Of a DNA stretch of 22,900 bases, positions 21,822-22,900 are shown piece after piece. Each line of letters starts with the position of its first letter. Positions within the stretch are counted from its first letter, which is position 1. Source of the stretch: a virus. The DNA is taken from the IMG/VR virus record IMGVR_UViG_3300007344_000268, positions 1 to 22,900 of that record; one strand, given 5' to 3'. The position numbers and the translations under genes are program-made. The notes under the pieces were generated by a model. It searched no databases and had not been told where the DNA came from. It saw only the letters and a program-made list of their open reading frames with translations.

Positions 21822-22900
21822 TTATGATTTTTTGATTAACATGTAACGGTTAGCAGCAAATCCTTCAAAACCTCTTTCACAACGATAGTGTGATTTTAAC
21901 ACGTCTTCAGTGTTAGTTTTGTTTTGTAGAACAGCAGAACCAGTTAACCAGTGCTCCATATCTCTTGAATAACCATTAGCAGCTTTGTAACGGATTCTCA
22001 ATGAAGGAATCATTTCTCCGCTCTTAGCATCTTTTTGAGTATCCATAGGGATGATGATACCGTATCCATTATACTTCTGACCTGTAGCACCTAGTAATTT
22101 AGGGTGATTGAATAAATCATAAGTTTTCTTGTGGAAAGTATAACCACCTCTAGTGAAAGAGTTGAAACCTAGATTCATAGCCATGTCTTTGTTATTTTGG
22201 AAAGTACCATAGTTAGCACCACCAGCAGCATAAGCACCTTGAGCAGCTAATAAATCATCAACATCTAAAGATAAGTTAATACCAGCGTAAAGAGCGTTTT
22301 CTTTAGCACCTCTGTATTTATCCAAAGATTTAACGATAGCGTCAAAGTCAGCCATAGTGATAGCTGAAGAACCTAAATCCATAGATTGACCTTTATTCTC
22401 AATGAATGGTAAAAGACCCTCAGTACCTCTTAAAGTACTGTTAGAGTAAGAAGTACCATCTAAAGTAGAAGATGTAGCAGTCAAAGTGGTGTTGCTTATA
22501 GTATTACCAAGAACCATTTGAATTTCAGCGAAATCCATGAATCTCTTGTAAGTATCAGCCTCACCTTTAAGATACCATAAGTATCCTGAACCCATTTCTT
22601 CGTTATCTACTTTTACATAAACTACGTTAGTAGCTTCTGAACCAGTAACTTCGAAAGATTCTTTGATAATTTGTACTTGGTTAGAGTATTCGTGAATACG
22701 AGGAGTCAATCCTTCTGGTTGTGCAGAACCTTCTGAGAAAGCATTACCGATGATTACAGCGTTTACATCTACTGAACCAGCATTAGCACTAACAAAACCA
22801 CTAGAAGTTAATGGATAAATTGTAAATGCAGATGCTGTACTTCTAGCTTGAACATAACACTGAGTACCATCTTCTAGCAATAAAATATCACCTACTCTTA
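21822..22900 (-). CDS. Major capsid protein, HK97-like (N-terminus beyond the window)
   Basis: The frame is open to the right edge. Reading upstream of the possible TTG start at 22880 gives more coding residues (RVGDILL), so that TTG is not the real start and the gene is partial, with about 359 residues here. The sequence fits the C-terminal three quarters of a phage major capsid protein: KESFEVTGSEATN and a YKRFMDFAEIQMVLGN helix, a glycine- and threonine-rich stretch, GLLPFIENKGQ, a MADFDAIVKSLDKYRGAKENAL spine-like helix (shown in part), FTRGGYTFHKKTYDLFNHP, and an end with YRCERGFEGFAANRYMLIKK. Such proteins form the icosahedral shell. Position at the head of the structural unit, before a strong terminator, supports this. 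I cannot fix the subfamily. Confidence 0.82.
   Translation of the reverse strand, partial: RVGDILLLEDGTQCYVQARSTASAFTIYPLTSSGFVSANAGSVDVNAVIIGNAFSEGSAQPEGLTPRIHEYSNQVQIIKESFEVTGSEATNVVYVKVDNEEMGSGYLWYLKGEADTYKRFMDFAEIQMVLGNTISNTTLTATSSTLDGTSYSNSTLRGTEGLLPFIENKGQSMDLGSSAITMADFDAIVKSLDKYRGAKENALYAGINLSLDVDDLLAAQGAYAAGGANYGTFQNNKDMAMNLGFNSFTRGGYTFHKKTYDLFNHPKLLGATGQKYNGYGIIIPMDTQKDAKSGEMIPSLRIRYKAANGYSRDMEHWLTGSAVLQNKTNTEDVLKSHYRCERGFEGFAANRYMLIKKS

Noticed and set aside
22878-22880. TTG as the true start of the capsid gene
   Set aside because: The frame stays open to the window edge with protein-like residues upstream, and the remaining length would be short for a complete capsid protein.

Overview
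This window is the late structural module of a tailed phage, most likely a podovirus of Bacteroidetes (Flavobacteriia-type) hosts. It is AT-rich, and all 16 genes lie on the minus strand, so transcription runs from right to left. No start has a convincing Shine-Dalgarno: the leaders are A/T-rich, as is usual in Bacteroidetes. Three intergenic sites carry the Bacteroidetes -7 promoter motif TAnnTTTG, and all 16 visible stop codons are TAA. The connector-ring, muzzle and internal-cargo order resembles crAss-like phages (Crassvirales) and related Bacteroidetes podoviruses. That placement is inferred from gene order and remembered sequence patterns, not from a search.

Layout in transcription order (right to left). 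(1) Capsid block: a major capsid protein whose N-terminus lies beyond the right edge (21822-22900), then a small beta-rich virion protein (21355-21795), ending at a strong intrinsic terminator (21268-21301). (2) A charged protein of unknown role (20345-21244), followed by a second terminator (20290-20323). (3) Neck and tail block, starting at a TATATTTG promoter: three connector or ring-type proteins (19611-20258, 18984-19607, 18254-18982) and a tail muzzle/stabilization protein. The muzzle is encoded as two pieces (17587-18249 and 12931-17583) in one reading frame, separated by one TAA and one TAT codon. (4) Internal or ejected cargo block, starting at a second promoter: an Ala/Gln-rich helical protein (11822-12904), a 595-residue protein (10035-11822) and a 2571-residue giant protein (2315-10030) with an unassigned HDxxGH domain and an LPD38-like region. 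(5) Three very basic small proteins (2016-2312, 1820-2014, 1444-1818) of families spread among phages. (6) A lysozyme/transglycosylase-like protein (822-1451), a third promoter, a small beta-rich putative virion protein (419-796), and a DUF5675-type protein running off the left edge (1-417).

Together these genes would build the head shell, neck and tail nozzle, fill the virion with ejection and possibly DNA-binding proteins, and supply peptidoglycan-active functions for entry or lysis. Coding is almost continuous: the largest gap is 110 bases and no gene-free stretch exceeds 300 bases. I saw no tRNA, CRISPR array, insertion sequence or integration site. The most unusual points are the in-frame split of the muzzle gene, the HDxxGH domain in the giant protein, and the run of three basic mini-proteins between the cargo genes and the peptidoglycan-active genes.
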